Positions 11,193 to 23,870 of a DNA stretch of 64,000 nt are shown piece after piece; the stretch's first letter is position 1; every line of letters begins with the position of its first letter. This stretch comes from Sipunculus nudus (taxonomy: Eukaryota > Annelida > Sipuncula > Golfingiida > Sipunculidae), in NCBI GenBank assembly GCA_026874595.1, contig CM049307.1:32103862-32167861 (forward strand), written 5' to 3'. Both the position numbers and the translations under genes were made by a program. The notes below the pieces were generated by a model. That model did not search any database. It was given only the letters and a program-made list of their open reading frames with translations, and was not told the origin of the DNA.

Positions 11193-13358
11193 TAAAGACC
11201 ATTCAATTTGAAGTCCTGAAATTTTAATGTGTGATACAAGTGCTTGAAAGGTAAAGAATTTTTCAAACATTTAAAAAGTCACAAAAAGTCATTGCATCTT
11301 ACTTTCTTATTTTTTTTAATTCATTCAATCTATTGTACTTATTCATCCTATAACCAGATAGAGTATATGTTCTTTTTAAAATATACATAAGTCTCAGCAG
11401 CCAGCATTGGAAAAGTCTACAATCAACTAAAGTTTATGAAACAAAATACTTCCTTTTTTTTGATAATATCACCTGGTTTTGCAGTAAAAAGAACTTCTTT
11501 TCACATACAGTAATAGTTTGCTGAGAAGACCACCTGCAGAACAAGCCAGAGTGGTTGTGTTACAGCTTGGTGGTTATGTAAGTGGGAGATTTCTATGATT
11601 TACATTTATCCGGGATAAAATAAAGTCTTCTCTGCATTGGTGGTCATGAAAGAGGGGTGGTCATCACCCAATATGTCACTGTATTAAGTCACTGCACAGT
11701 GATAATGAAAAAATCAGGTGAAATCAAGTGAGATTTGAGATACAGTTGACTAAAGTTCTTCTTCAGCTAAGGTGGAAAAAGTTCAGAGCATTATTTATGG
11801 AAGCAGATCTGTTGCTGCTGGATTCTGACACAAATGTATTTGCCAGGTCAGGTTATATCGAATGAGAGCGCCATCGGAGAATGACATATAGTCAGAGAAC
11901 CATAGTTAACAATATTTAATAATGTTGTGTTAAACTGTTTATATTTATTACAAGCTGTGTTGCTCAGTAGATCGGTTTATGTTGGAATTTACAAGACTGG
12001 TTTGTGATGATTGACTGACTAGACATTCTAGGTCTAGACAGGTGTCTGGGTTGCTAATCAGGTAGTTTCCAGGTAGAGTAGTCTACGGAACATTCCGTGA
12101 CCAGTCTAGACATGTTAGCAGCAAGATGTGTTGTGAAAAGAATCCAGAGGTCTTTTAGCCAGACTTCTATAGTAGATTTGCACCAGATGGGGTGTGTGTC
12201 AATCACCGCATTTTGGACGAGTACTGGTCGTAGGTGTTTTATATTTAGCCAAGTAGGGCAATAGTTTTGTGGACTGTATATTTGTGAACTTAGAGCCAGT
12301 TTATGGCGGGTGGAAGCAAGAGAACTATGTTAATAGTTCTGGAAGTACTATTTATGAGACTGGAACCAGTCAACAGTGGGCGATATATATTGTATTTGAA
12401 AATAAACTTGTTTTGTTACAACTCCTAGACTTGAGATTTTAAGGACTTTTGCATGAAAGTACCAGGGAAATATATGTCCGCTACGTGTGAGTTGTGTCAG
12501 ATTCTGTATAGTTCTATCTGCAGCCTTCACATCATTAATTTTTAGGGCCACACTTAAAATATTATTTCTACAAAATTAAACCTCCTATTTTCATATATAG
12601 AAAATAATCAGCAACATTGCTAATTTGTGCTTTGTGTAAATCCTTCAAAGTATTGTAAATAGTGTCATGGAAAATAGACCACATTTTATGTTGTTCATAA
12701 ACATGTTCTGTTTAAAGAAATACATATTTTTTTTCTACCCAATCTGCAAGCTCTCAAATTTCCACATGCTTAGTTTTGACAAAAAATACCCATCTTATTT
12801 TACATATTTTGTCTTAAATCTGTAAAACAATTTCCATTTTTAGTGTAGACTAAAGACCTTGCTTATGGTTATTCAAAAGTAACCACATTCCATTTACAGC
12901 TGACATTGTTTATCACTGATAATCTTTTAATCTTCCAAAGCTAATGAAGGAAACAGCACCTTGATCTACATTCACTCTTCAGTTTCACTTAAGTTTGACT
13001 CAACCAACAGAGATATCTGCAGTAAGCTGTATGTGTCAGCTTGCATCATAAAGCGGAAAAGGATAATAGTGATTATCTGGTAATCAATCATACATCTTGC
13101 TCCCGCAGAAATCCTAAAAACTATAAATAGATCTCAACTGATTGTATTCAGAGAGAAACAGTAATAATCTGCATATGATTCATCCTGTTTATGCCCAGGC
13201 TCCTAAGTTATGTACACACAAAGTCAACAAGGCATGACTCTGTCAAAACTAAAGCTATATACGTTTCCATAAGCGTGAATGCAAAAGCTAAGGCAAAAGT
13301 GAACAAGAATATGAAACGCAAACCATTCAAGTGTAGTGTTTTCATATAAGTGATGCCA
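11193..13358. other. no gene recognised; possible decayed LTR around 11.9-12.4 kb
   Basis: Near 12020-12110 there are two GTCTAGAC palindromes. An AATAAACTTGTTTTGTTACA segment ends near 12420 and looks like an LTR 3' end with a polyadenylation signal, but I find no partner copy or target duplication. Splice-like motifs are scattered without coding frames. Confidence 0.3.
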
Positions 13359-13528
13359 GTATGATGATGTTAATAGATACCAGTGTGATGATCTTGATAT
13401 GACACAGTGTGATGATCTTGATATGACACCGTGTGATGATGTTGATACATAGCCTGTGTGATGATGTTGATACAAAGATATTGTGATGATGCTGATACAA
13501 ACCTAGTCTGATGATGTTGATACAAAGT
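13359..13528. repeat. 24-bp minisatellite, 7 copies
   Basis: Seven units begin near 13359, 13383, 13407, 13431, 13455, 13480 and 13505, each close to GTGTGATGATGTTGATACAA. The middle units carry 'cttgatatgacac' instead. The minus-strand H/S/I-rich frames here are read-throughs of the array. Confidence 0.88.
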
Positions 13529-15027
13529 TGTATTAAAACATATTTGTCAGGCTCTGTCAATAAATGGTGCTAGCTGTAATTCATACTTAAGTGTTTGAAG
13601 GTTAAGGTAAAGGTGAGGGCTTATAGTTTGATATCATGGACTATTTCAGTCTCATGCAACTTTACACTTTGCCTCCTGGTCTATCAGGCCTGCTCATTCT
13701 TATACCTTTTCTCTGCTCCTGTGGGAGCATAAAACCCAAGCAGCCTTATCAAGCACTACAAGGTTATATTTGCCTGCTGCCCAATACCAATACCTATTCA
13801 CTTCTGGGTAGAGACAGCGCACCCATGTGGTAAAGACTTTGACTAGGAGTCTTAGCACAGACCGTGGTCAGAACAGGACGTGATTCACACATGGTGGATC
13901 AGTTAATTCTTATTTAGGAGATAGACATGGGCAACCCTGGATGCCACTGGCCTAGTACCACATGGATTTTATACTCTTACTAGTGGTGAACTGATAATAC
14001 TTAATTTATCTATTGTCAAAAACATAGATGGATCTGATATACTCTGATAAGATTTAATCATTTAAACATACAGATCTTGGAGTTAACTGGTAACAGTTGC
14101 GTTCCAATACTATTACAAATGTAGACCTCAGGAATCAATTATCACATTTTGCTCAGATTCAATCATATACTGTCACAAATGTAAAAATTTGAAAGAGATG
14201 ACTGTAGATAAAAAGAATGCATAAACCTATATGGTTAAATCATGACATGTTGAGCTTTTTGTGTCACAACTTGTTACTCTGTCACGTACTGGGCTACATA
14301 TGCATGGATGAACATCTTACTCAAAGAAACATGAAAATCAGATATGACTTATGTTACCCTGGTGGTGACAGACATTTCAAGCTTAAAATGGAGTGGCTGA
14401 CTGATAGAGGTTTCTTCTGTTGCAGGGCAGGTACAACATAATAGCTCTTTATATCAGATTGAATTTCAAATGGTAAACTGCCTAGACTGATCTGGTTTTA
14501 CAAAATTAAAAAAATAGTGCCACAACAAAAATGTCAATATAAATAATGTAGCAAAATAATTCATGTGTATGAGCACGAATCAACAAATAAACATTCCATC
14601 TGCAAAGTAAACATGAGACTGGCTCTTACTCTTTTCTTCTTGTCTATACTGCATTTATTCAACTGAGATAGAGATCGAGTATGAACTTGTTTCTTACATT
14701 CTCACCAGTATGCCAGTTCTGCACATGACTGTTTCGGTGTCCATGTATTTGCAAGGTCTAAACCTGGGTCTCACATGCGTGAATGATTCAAACACACTTG
14801 AGTGCTACTTGTCCATCCAGCAGGGATCACCAATGTTTGTTATAAAATCTCTAACTTTTAAGTCCCTACAAGATATAATCATGATAAGGCACAGATTGAT
14901 ACAAGTAAATGACAACACCCTTTTTGAACCCTGCATAAAGCTAAAACTAGCTTTTTGTTTTCAGGTTATTCTGTATATATGTGCATGTATGTCTGTAAGA
15001 CAAATAGAGAATGTTCTCCTTGACATA
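13529..15027. other. no gene recognised
   Basis: Three plus frames (13636-13833, 14217-14441, 14710-15036) lack domains, and I could not attach convincing splice sites to them. Around 13805-13880 a 'gtggtaaagactttgact...gtggtcagaac' run vaguely recalls a tRNA-derived SINE head, but the B-box is poor. Confidence 0.35.
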
Positions 15028-15723
15028 AACATGTGACCCATGGGTCATGGCTCTCAGCTGACTTGTATGCTCTTTGGTATGCAAGTAGATTTACTAAGGA
15101 TCTACCAGGATTTTATGAAGTTCCTACGTCAAGCAGTTACGATTTGTGCCTTGATAACAACTGACCAGCCGTGATTTCTGAGTAAAAAATACAATAAAGA
15201 AATGTGTAAAAATAAAAAAGAAAATGTAGATAGCGGCACCAGTTTTTCACAGCTGTAAGGGCTATCCAAGATAAATAAGTCTGCCGAATCCATGCAATTA
15301 TTTCTGAGATATTTTATCTAAAGTATGAATTTCATACATCAACAGCTGATAGTGTTAAAATTTTGCAATTGTGTCCGAAAAAGTTCTGAAGAACTTGCTC
15401 GGCTGATTTTCTTCATTCTTTGTATGGTAACAATTTTCAACTTGTAGTTGATGCATACTATTTAGTTTCAGTGTTGACTGCAAAATTTTTGTTTTGCAGC
15501 CCAAAGTATGATTTTCAAAGTGCTAAAAACACACATGCATCTAACTTGGAAAATACAGGTCACAGTGACATACTTTTTGGGATACAAGGAGATTTACCAA
15601 GGACCTATAGCTTGATGCACAGTTAGAAGTTTTTAGGTTAACCAGTTACAATTTTTGCCTTGTAAATGGATGGACAGACTAACGGACAGATGACAAAGGG
15701 TGACCTATGGTCAGCTGAGCTAA
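15028..15723 (+). mobile_element. family 1B-like element, 0.7 kb
   Basis: Starts 'aacatgtgacccatgggtcat' with CTCAGCTGA just inside and ends GGTCAGCTGAGCTAA, preceded by a degraded GGACAG microsatellite. The 3' hairpin is partly lost. Internally it has 'agcggcaccag' and 'acttgctcggctg' phrases and remnants of the monomer ('aaggagatttaccaaggacct'). Confidence 0.68.
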
Positions 15724-16174
15724 AAAATACAGGTGGCGCCACCAGTCTTCAGGAAATGATGAAACACTCCATGATCAATATTCATGGAAAAGATCATTGA
15801 ATCAATACATTTGTTATTCAGATACTGGAGCATTTAATTATTCTAGAGGGTACTTTTAAGCCCCATAGCTTGGGGGATATGGGTCGCAGTGACCTAATTT
15901 CAGGTTTCCTAGAAGATTTTTTAAGGACCTCAGTGAGTGTAACTTTAGAAGATTCTAGGCCTAGCAGATACAATTTGTGCCCCATTTGACTGACTGAGTG
16001 TTCAAAATCATGATTTTAGCTTGTTTGCAAAATATAGGTCACCATGACCTAATTTCATATTTCCAGTGATTACGATTTGAGCCCTGTTAACAGACAGCGG
16101 ACAGACAGACAGATGGACAACAGACAAAGAGTGATTGCTTTATAGCTCAGATGCCTTTCTGTCAGCTGGGCTAA
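15724..16174 (+). mobile_element. family 1B monomer with its own 3' end, tandem to the previous element
   Basis: Begins with GGTGGCGCCACCAGTCTTCA, a perfect GGTGGCGCCACC palindrome. It follows the 340-bp monomer ('gatactggagca', 'gatatgggtcgcagtgacct', 'ggtttcctagaagattttt', 'tctaggcctagcagatac'), then a GACAGACAGACAGATGGAC microsatellite and a decayed 3' hairpin ending CAGCTGGGCTAA. Confidence 0.7.
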
Positions 16175-17771
16175 TAAAATGAGTCAAGGTTTCTAACCAA
16201 GAACATCTTACATGTTTATGTAAATCTGTTCAAACAAAACTCCAAGATAACAACGTATGGTTTTGCTAGCACTGTATACCTGTAGTGGTATAAATATAAG
16301 ATGCAATCATACATCATTCTATGAAATGCAATTGTGATGTGACATCACTGAGCATAATGACATCAGACCCATGTTGGCAAACAAAACATTCTTATGGGTC
16401 AGTCAGGACTCAGGATACAGCGTCATAATGGTTGTTGTTGTTTGTGCAAATGAGAACATCTAGGGCAGGACCATCATAATGTGCAGGGTTGGTGTTTCAA
16501 GACATAGTTTTATTATTTCTTATAATTTCAAGATCCTAGTTGATGGTCTATCATGGCCTCATACAACCAAGGACAAACACCCTCCCTCTTCACACCAACT
16601 AGCACAGATGATAAGTAAGTGCTTATGGCAGGAACTGGATGTAAAATCATGCATGAGGATTAAGAGGAAAACAATGACTGATAATCAATTATTAATCAAC
16701 ATATTATGCACCTTGCTTCTATATTTCAATAAAATATGTTAACATAAGTCAGTATTGACATCAGATTTGATAAATTATATGGTCATTGTAATCATACACA
16801 TCACCAGGTGTCATCCAATTTAAATGTTAACAATGACAAACTGTAGCAAATTTTGAACTGATAACAGAACAAACTATGGTCATGCTAAAAGAAAATTACT
16901 TGTCATCTTCTCATAGTTATAATTTAATGGTGTTCTCTTTTTTTCTCAGATAATAATACTTCTTTGCATATACACACATAATCATTTGTGATAAACTCTA
17001 CCAAGATGCAACCAATCAAATTAACTAGAAAAAAAAATGACCAATCATCTATGTAACAAATAATCAGCATTACACTAGAAATAAGATATTTTCAAAGAAA
17101 TCCAACTTCTGCCGGGAGCCATATAATGCTGTAATGAACACGCAACTGTCACGGTTCAACTACCTTTCCCAGACCACCTCCAAAATAAAGCACCAAGTGA
17201 CACTTATCAGTGGACGTATTATAATGAAAAAGCCATGTCACAATGCTAGAGTATTCTTTGAATTAAACCAAAATTATGATGAACCAGATAACCTCCAAAA
17301 TTTAATTGACTGCTCATTGAATGTTATCTTAACCTTCCACAGTATTTTTAAAAAAATTGGTTCAGTACAGGTTTTTTTGTGCAAACATGCTGACAGACAA
17401 ACCAAGGGTGATGTATAATACCTCTCACTACCTTATCATCTACACCATTTCAGTCCATGCTGTTAAAGTAATAAAATGCACCCTTGGGGGTGTGGTTTGC
17501 ACAATCAACATGTTCCTGTAATATATTTACAAGCCTATTCAACAAGACATTACGTAAAATTCTTTTTATGCCCTCTATCATTTCCTGCACTTATTGCCTG
17601 GTAACTGTAAGTTTTTTGGTTAGAATCCATACTGGAGGGAATAGAAGACGTGGATTTTACAAGGTTTTACACTATCTTATTACATTACCTGCAAGTGTAA
17701 GTAAATATGGTACAGTTTTGTCTTGTTGACTTATCTACTGGATTAAACTGTACTTTCTCATGGAAGAATTA
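16175..17771. other. no gene supported; one weak plus-strand exon-like segment
   Basis: At about 16529-16612 a pyrimidine-rich 'ttatttcttataatttcaag' acceptor and an 'ataa|gtaagtgc' donor flank a 28-codon open stretch, with no domain and no partner exon. The plus frame at 17134-17418 (94 codons) is open but unrecognised. Neither is called a gene. Confidence 0.3.
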
Positions 17772-19165
17772 AACAAGGCCTAAAGGCCTAATGCGAACCT
17801 GTGCAAAGTTTGGGAGTATGAATGGAGGTTTATTTTTAAAATTTAATATTGATCCTCTGCATATCTAGCTTAATGATTATGATTTCAGCAAAATGGATGT
17901 TTTGGACCTGCAAGTTTTGGTCTAGGACATTTTAAAATTAGGATGTATCCGTCAGGATATAACTGATATGTACCTTTTGCAAGGGGGGGTTATTGGGGCA
18001 GATGAACAGACAATTTGGCAGCATGGTTTCAGAGAAGAACATTTTAAAATGTTTTTTAGTTTTTTCCCTATAAATCTAAGAAAATGCAGTTAGCCAAGAA
18101 ATAAGCAAAATCCAATAGAATTGTTTAGTTGACTAATTTTTTTAAAAAAATTTGTGATGCTAGCTCTTGCCCTTTCAGAGATAGCTATGGTGCACGACGG
18201 ACAACGCCACACCATCGCATAAGCTCACAGATTCGCTAAAAATGCAAACCAAGTTTTTTCAAACTGTTGAAAGATATGTTTCCACTAGTTTTGATCTGGG
18301 CATTCTGCGTCTAGACAATGTGTCTAGATGTCTAGACGATGTGTCTAGACGTCTAGTAACATCGTCTAGACACCAGACAGAGCCAGGTCAATTGCCATGG
18401 TGATGTCTGGACCTCACCTGGTTGAACCGAGTGACCTCTTAACTTGACATTTTGAAACTTGGCATGTTATCAAATCTGTTTTTAAACACTGAAAGCCTTT
18501 TTTCAATTGGCTACACTGCTTTTTCAAAGCTGCATTTACCAATTTTATTCTTAGAAAACTGGCAGTACCCTAACATAGAATAATTCTTGTAAAGTTTAAA
18601 CCAATCAGCTTAACAGTTTCACTATAAAACAGTGGATAAGCTAGAAGAGTCTAAAATTACATTTTTGCTTGTAAAACACAGATCAATGTAGGTGGTGCCA
18701 CCAATACCTCTATTTCAGATATGACTTATGAGACAAACATTTGTATTAAATTTGGTGATAATAGCTCCAGCCATTTCAGAGATTTTGATTTTAGTGTGCT
18801 TTCTTGGACAGATGACTAAGTTCAACCTCTTGTAACTCATCCAAAAATCTCCCAACTGGAACGACTCAAACAAACTTGAGAGAGATTCTTCCAGAGATCA
18901 TTTCTGTGAATTATTGTACAATTTGGTTGGACAGTTTCAGAGATGAAGATTTTAAAACTTTGTTAGCTTTTCCCTATGAAATCTATGAAAATTCAGTTAG
19001 AAAAGAAACAAAATAGGATAGAGTTTTTCAGATGACTGATTATTTGCAAAAAATTTGGTGATGCTAGCTCCTGTTTTTTTTTTAGATAGCTATGGTTAAT
19101 AATATGGACCCATAGATGCACAACACACGACACCGCATCATCGCATAAGCTCACAGGTTCGCTAA
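17772..19165 (+). mobile_element. family 2 elements: one short complete copy and a second partial copy
   Basis: The first copy runs 17772-18239. It starts AACAAGGCCTAAAGGCCTAA, with an AGGCCTAAAGGCCT hairpin, then GCGAACCTGTGCA. It ends CACCATCGCATAAGCTCACA then GATTCGCTAA, so GCGAACCTGTG and a near-exact inverse CACAGATTCGC form subterminal inverted repeats. A second unit (about 18420-19165) ends CACAGGTTCGCTAA, the exact inverse, and shares its body with 58.0-59.3 kb ('gtaggtggtgccaccaatacc', 'tggacagatgactaagttc', 'ttttccctatgaaatct'). No coding capacity. The layout, including a GACGGACAAC stretch before the 3' end, parallels family 1. Confidence 0.72.
18300..18376. repeat. cluster of GTCTAGAC palindromes
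   Basis: Within about 75 bp the 8-bp palindrome GTCTAGAC or a one-base variant occurs five times, separated by 'aatgt', 'gatgt' and 'acatc'. It sits between the two family 2 units. It may be the core of a small inverted-repeat element. Confidence 0.6.
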
Positions 19166-19568
19166 CAAACACAAGCCCTTTGAAAAATTCCTGCTAATAT
19201 GATAATACCATTAGTAAGATTCAAGTATTCTAAATACTCCATAAAGACCACTGGATGCACTATATTTTTATTACAATCCTTTATCAGCCTTCTGACAGAG
19301 ATACCTGCTTGTTAGAGTACATTCACAGTATGATTCTACGCTGATAAAAACACAGGTCAAGAGAGTCAATCAGGTGCAAAATGCTTGCTGGCTTCCTGGT
19401 TAAAAAAGCCAATTTACCCAGAAGAACTAGGTCATGCCCTCCTTGATGTTCTGTGAACTTATTAACCAGTAAAGCAGGTATAAAAATACATGTCCTGTTT
19501 TCCAAAGGACTTGATCTACTCTGAAGAGATGCCAGCATACAGTGAATTTGTAACATTTATCAACTTTC
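19166..19568. other. no gene supported; open minus frame with splice-like sites
   Basis: A 77-codon minus frame (19556-19323) has several acceptor-like AGs. One short possibility, 19305-19340, is flanked by a good pyrimidine tract (TGTGTTTTTATCAG) and GCAG|GTATCT, but 36 bp is too little to judge. Left uncalled. Confidence 0.3.
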
Positions 19569-21391
19569 ACATGCCTTAAGTCTGGCCAAGGGTCAGAGGA
19601 ATATTTACTTACACATGCTCAGGTTCTAGTCTTTAGTCAGATGAATAATAACTTACACATGCCAAGATTCTGACCTACTAGTAGGGTCAGTGAAATATTA
19701 AGTTACACAAGCCAAGGTTCTGGCCTACTGTCAGAGGAGAAATAATTTACACATGTCCAGACCAAGCCTATCATCAGGGGACTATTTACTTACTTCCAGA
19801 TTCTGGCTTAGGGTCAGATGAATTTTAACTCACACATGCCAAGGTTCTGCCCTATGGGCAGAGGAAAATTAATGTACACATGCCAAGATTCTGCCTTGTA
19901 GTGCGGAATATGAACTTACACATGCCCAGTATTAAAACAAATGGTCAGGGGAATATTAACTTACATATGCAAAATTTGGCCTAGGGTAATTCAGAGAATT
20001 ATAAACTTACACATGCCCAGATTCTTGCCTGGGGTAAGAGGAATATTAACTTGCACATGCCAAGGTTCTTCATTATGGTCAGAGGAATTTTAGCTTACAA
20101 ATGCCAAGGTTTTTCCCTATGGTCAGAGGAATATTAAGTTGCAAATGTCAAAGTTCTGCCTTATATTGCAATATATGAACCTACACCTGCCCAATCTCAA
20201 AGGGCCAGGGGAATATTAACTTACACATGCTGGATTCTGGCATAGGGTCAGAGAATTATATACTTATCCATGCCAAGGTTCTGGCCTAGGGTCAGAGGAA
20301 TATTAACTTACACATGCCCAGATTCGGGCCTGGGGTAAGAGGAATATTAACTTACACATGCCCAGATTCTGGCCTAGGGTCAGATGAATTTTAGCTTAAA
20401 CATGCCAAGGTTCTGGCCAAGGGTCAGAGGAATATTAACTTACACATGCCCAGATTCGGGCCTGGGGTAAGAGGAATATTAACTTACACATGCCCAGATT
20501 CTGGCATAGGGTCAGATGAATTTTAGCTTAAACACGCCAAGGTTCTGGCCAAGGGTCAGAGGAATATTAACTTACACATGCCCAGTTTCTGGCCTGGGGT
20601 AAGAGGAATATTAACTTGCACATGCCCAGATTCTGGCCTAGGGTCAGATGAATTTTAGTTTACAAATGCCAAGGTTCTTCCCTATGGTCAGAGGAAAATT
20701 ATTTTGCACATGCCAATGTTCTGCCTTATAGTGCGGAATATGAACTTACACATGCCCAGTCTCAAACAAAGGGTCAGGGGAATATTAACTTACACATGTA
20801 AGATTCTGGCCTAGAGTCAGAGAATTATAAACTTACATATGCGCAGATCCTGGCCTATGGTCAGAGGAATTTTAGCCTATTCATGCCAAGGTTCTGGCCT
20901 AGGGTCAGAGGAATATTAACTTACACATGCCCAGATTCTGGCCTGGGGTAAGAGGAATATTAACTTTCACATGCCCAGATTCTGGCCTAGGGTCAGATGA
21001 ATTTTAGCTTATTAAGCTTAACCATGCCATGGTTCTGGCCTAGGGTCAGAGGAATTTGAACTTACACAAGCCAAGGTTCTGACATAGGGTCATATGAATA
21101 ATAACTTTCACATGGCAAGGTTCTGGCCTCGGGTAAGAGGAATATAAACATACACACCCGAGGCTCTTGGACTGGGGTCATGGGAATATTCACTTATACA
21201 TGCCCAGATTCTGGCCTTTGGTCAGAGGAATAATAAGTCAACATAGCAAGGTTCTGGCCTGTGGTCAGTGGAACATTAATTTCTATATGCCCAGTTTCTG
21301 GCCTAGGGTCAGAGGAATAATAACTTACACATGGCAAGGTTCTGGATTAAGGTCAGGGGAATATTCACTTACACATGCCGAGGCTTTGGCC
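19569..21391. repeat. 44-bp satellite array with a 132-bp higher-order repeat
   Basis: About 40 head-to-tail monomers, each near 44 bp, built on AGGAATATTAACTTACACAT followed by 'gcccagattctggcctagggtcag'. Monomers fall into types (caaggttctggcc, cccagattctggcc, ttttgccttatagtgc). Between 20275 and 20670 a three-monomer block repeats three times: the AAGGTTCTGG start recurs at 20275, 20407, 20539 and 20671, exactly 132 bp apart each time. This is higher-order organisation as in classical satellites. Edges are more diverged than the centre, as expected under unequal exchange. No open frame in it is credible. Confidence 0.92.
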
Positions 21392-21690
21392 TATGAGTTT
21401 CTCCCACTCTTGTAACTCGCGATGCCGACACAGCTGCCAAAGGCCACTATTTGCTGACTCAAGGGGAGGTGTATTTCTATCTCTGTCTGCAAATATAAAT
21501 GATTAGAATGACAGTTACATTTCCTAACCAAACTTTGGAACATGGACAGTTTTACTGATATAATAATGCTTGGAATATAAAATTAAGGATTTTTTAGTCA
21601 TCGTCTATTTATGAATAAAGTATGAAGTATTGTGGACAAAATGGAGGTGCTGTAATGTCATCAGATGTTGATATTGTAACTAAGTAATTT

Positions 21691-22390
21691 TGTATGTGAG
21701 TTACACTTATATCACAGGGCGAGAGAGACACAAGATGAGGTTTGTAGACACTTGACTTTATTCCAGATCAGTTGACAATGCTGTTACAGCAGAAGGGTGG
21801 TCTCCCTCTCTTATGCCATCTCTGCTTGGCTCTGCTACGCTCTGCTTCTCTCTGGGAGAACTGGGCACCATGCAATACTTTTTGATACAGAGTTTGGAAT
21901 GACCTCATCGATACACATATTAATTTACCCTTTGTTACATCATCAAAATAAGCTCTCTTTGGTGTAGGTCATAACTGTGACCTGACATTTGACATAATTA
22001 TGCATATCATCATATTGCGTAAGAATATATTGACCTGATAGTATGATACACATTCAGTTTTATTTCCAGGCACATACAAACATGAACTGATGATCTCATC
22101 ATTGAGAGCATTTGAATGAACATTTATGAGAGGCATTAAAGCTGCATTAATATCTGAATTATCATTAGAGAGTATGCCGACTGATGACCAAGTGTCTTGT
22201 TATCTTTTATCCCTCAGTAAAAACATTCGGATCTATAAATTTGAGAACCCATTAATTTTCATGGCTTTGTCTGAATATTGGGCCTTATTAATCTAGCTCT
22301 AATACCCACTGAATGCTCTGTGCATTTTAAGTTTTGTTTAATCACCAATATTTAAAGTTACCACTTCATAACAAAATCAAATAGATCAAG
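21691..22390. repeat. dispersed repeat (possible solo LTR), copy 1, uninterrupted
   Basis: Parallels 42840-43348 plus the sequence right of the Helitron at 44223. Shared phrases in order: 'cacagggcgagagagacaca', 'ttgactttattccagatcag', 'cagaagggtggtctccctc', 'gcaccatgcaatactttttg', 'ataattatgcat', 'gagagtatgccgactgatga' and 'cattaattttcatggctttg'. The start (TATCACAGGG here, TGTCACACAGGG in copy 2) and the AT-rich body could be an LTR, but there is no second copy nearby. This copy keeps the sequence into which Helitron 2 jumped in the other. Confidence 0.7.
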
Positions 22391-22672
22391 TACAAGATTT
22401 GAAAAACTGAAAGATACATTTTGTGATATATAAATGTGACACTGTAATTATGCCAGGTTTCTAAAAGATCCGTCCAGAGGTCTCAGAGGATTTCTACAGA
22501 AATGAATGTGGCACTGTGGACACAGCATGAAAATAAAGTCTCCTTGAAACTCAGGTTTGGTGCATACAATACAATCAGGATGACCTAAAAAGATGTATTT
22601 ACAAATTGATAGAGATCAACATAATGTTGCCAGCCGAAATACCAGCACTGACACTAAATCTGAAATATTTAC

Positions 22673-22882
22673 CTTGTATTGTGCTCAGTGTGATTGGTTC
22701 TTTGTGATTGGCTAAGATGATTGTTAATAGTTCTTCCTGGCGGTGACGAGGTCTTGGGAAACCCGGCGAGGTCCGGTTCACAGTGCTAATCTCAATGCCC
22801 ACAAATTCATCTTGAGATATAGAAGTTGAACGCTTCACTGTCCTTACTGTCTGACTCTTGTAGATGGTGATATAGTAACACT
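22673..22882 (-). CDS. internal coding exon of an unidentified minus-strand gene
   Basis: The minus strand has a textbook acceptor, TTGTTTCTTTACCACACAG, and donor ATACAAG|GTAAAT. Between them 210 bp are open in one frame and clearly richer in G+C and CpG than the flanks. The exon starts with the last two bases of a codon and ends with the first base of another (phase 1-1). It encodes about 69 residues, including CYYITIYKSQTVRTVKR, DEFVGIEISTVN, GFPRPRHRQEELLTIILAN and HKEPITLST. The centre is basic and proline-rich (PGFPRPRHR). I see no signal peptide, transmembrane segment or zinc motif. The preceding exon at 24495-24549 has a compatible phase. I do not recognise the family. Confidence 0.68.
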
Positions 22883-22899
22883 CTGTGTGGTAAAGAAAC

Positions 22900-23654
22900 A
22901 ATAAGTACAAAGGCCTGAATACTGCTGGGTATCCAAGTTCAATAAATTAACAGGGTATTAGAATATAACTATTGTATCATCTCTTTATCTCTCCCAGATC
23001 GTTAATTATGCAATCACCAAACACTAGTAACATGATATATTTGTACTCTATATTTGTATAAAAATCAGTTTTAAATTATCATATAGCAGCATCAATGTGG
23101 TTTACAAAGTGAAAGTGACATATCGACAACTATTATGTAACTGTATGTATCCAAGACTGCTGATGAGGTAAGCATCAGGCCATGTGCCAGTGATATCAAT
23201 ATCAATATATGACCTAACATAAAGTAAGACTGGATAACAAACTGCGCATCACTTGATAAGTAGCAACTACCAAATCTATCAAATTATTTAATTGTTTTCA
23301 AATTACTTAACTATTTGTAAAAAAATGAACAACAATTAACCTGAAGGCAATGATGCTCAGTGGTAAGGCTCTGTAATAACTAAAGTCAACTAAGGACTCT
23401 TACCTGAAGTAGAGCAAACAAAAACTAAAAATAAAATTTGGTGGCTTTTTTTTTACAGTTTTAATTAAGATGATAGGATTCTTGTGATATTTGGCATACA
23501 TTATAGGGAAGAATGGATGAAACAACCGGCAGACAGCTGGAACGTTTAGAATTCCTCCCTCCTATGAGGGGTACATAAAAGCTGAATAGAGACCAGAATG
23601 TAGCTGGCAGATTGTTTGTGCAACTAATAAATCAAATAAAGCTAAAGAGTCCAT
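22900..23654. other. intron-like sequence, nothing recognised
   Basis: AT-rich, between the two minus-strand exons. About 23350-23400 has an 'ctcagtggtaaggctctg' run resembling a tRNA A-box, without a convincing B-box. Confidence 0.4.
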
Positions 23655-23870
23655 GGAGGCAGGAGCAGATCTAGGGGAGGGTCCAGATCCCCCCCCCCCC
23701 CACTTTTTTCAGCCACTGCAATTTTTTCAAGGGTTTCAGTCCAATTGTCTTATGCCCTTGACCCCCCTCCTTTTTTTTCAGAACCTGGAGACCTTTTTCT
23801 TAAGGGTTTGTTATTAGTCCTTCTGGGTTGGACCCTTCCTTTTCCTAAATCCTGGATCCGTCCCTGGAAA
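23655..23870. mobile_element. short inverted-repeat element (MITE-like)
   Basis: Imperfect inverted ends: AGGAGCAGATCTAGG on the left, CCTGGATCCGTCCCT on the right. Just inside, GGAGGGTCCA mirrors TTGGACCCTTCC. The interior is a C run and T-rich stretches. The 62-codon plus frame at 23745 is an artefact of this element. It lies in the intron between the two exons. Confidence 0.55.

Noticed and set aside
22599-22910. Complete 103-codon minus ORF with its own start and stop
   Set aside because: The first and last parts are intronic by splice signals; only 22673-22882 is kept, as an exon.
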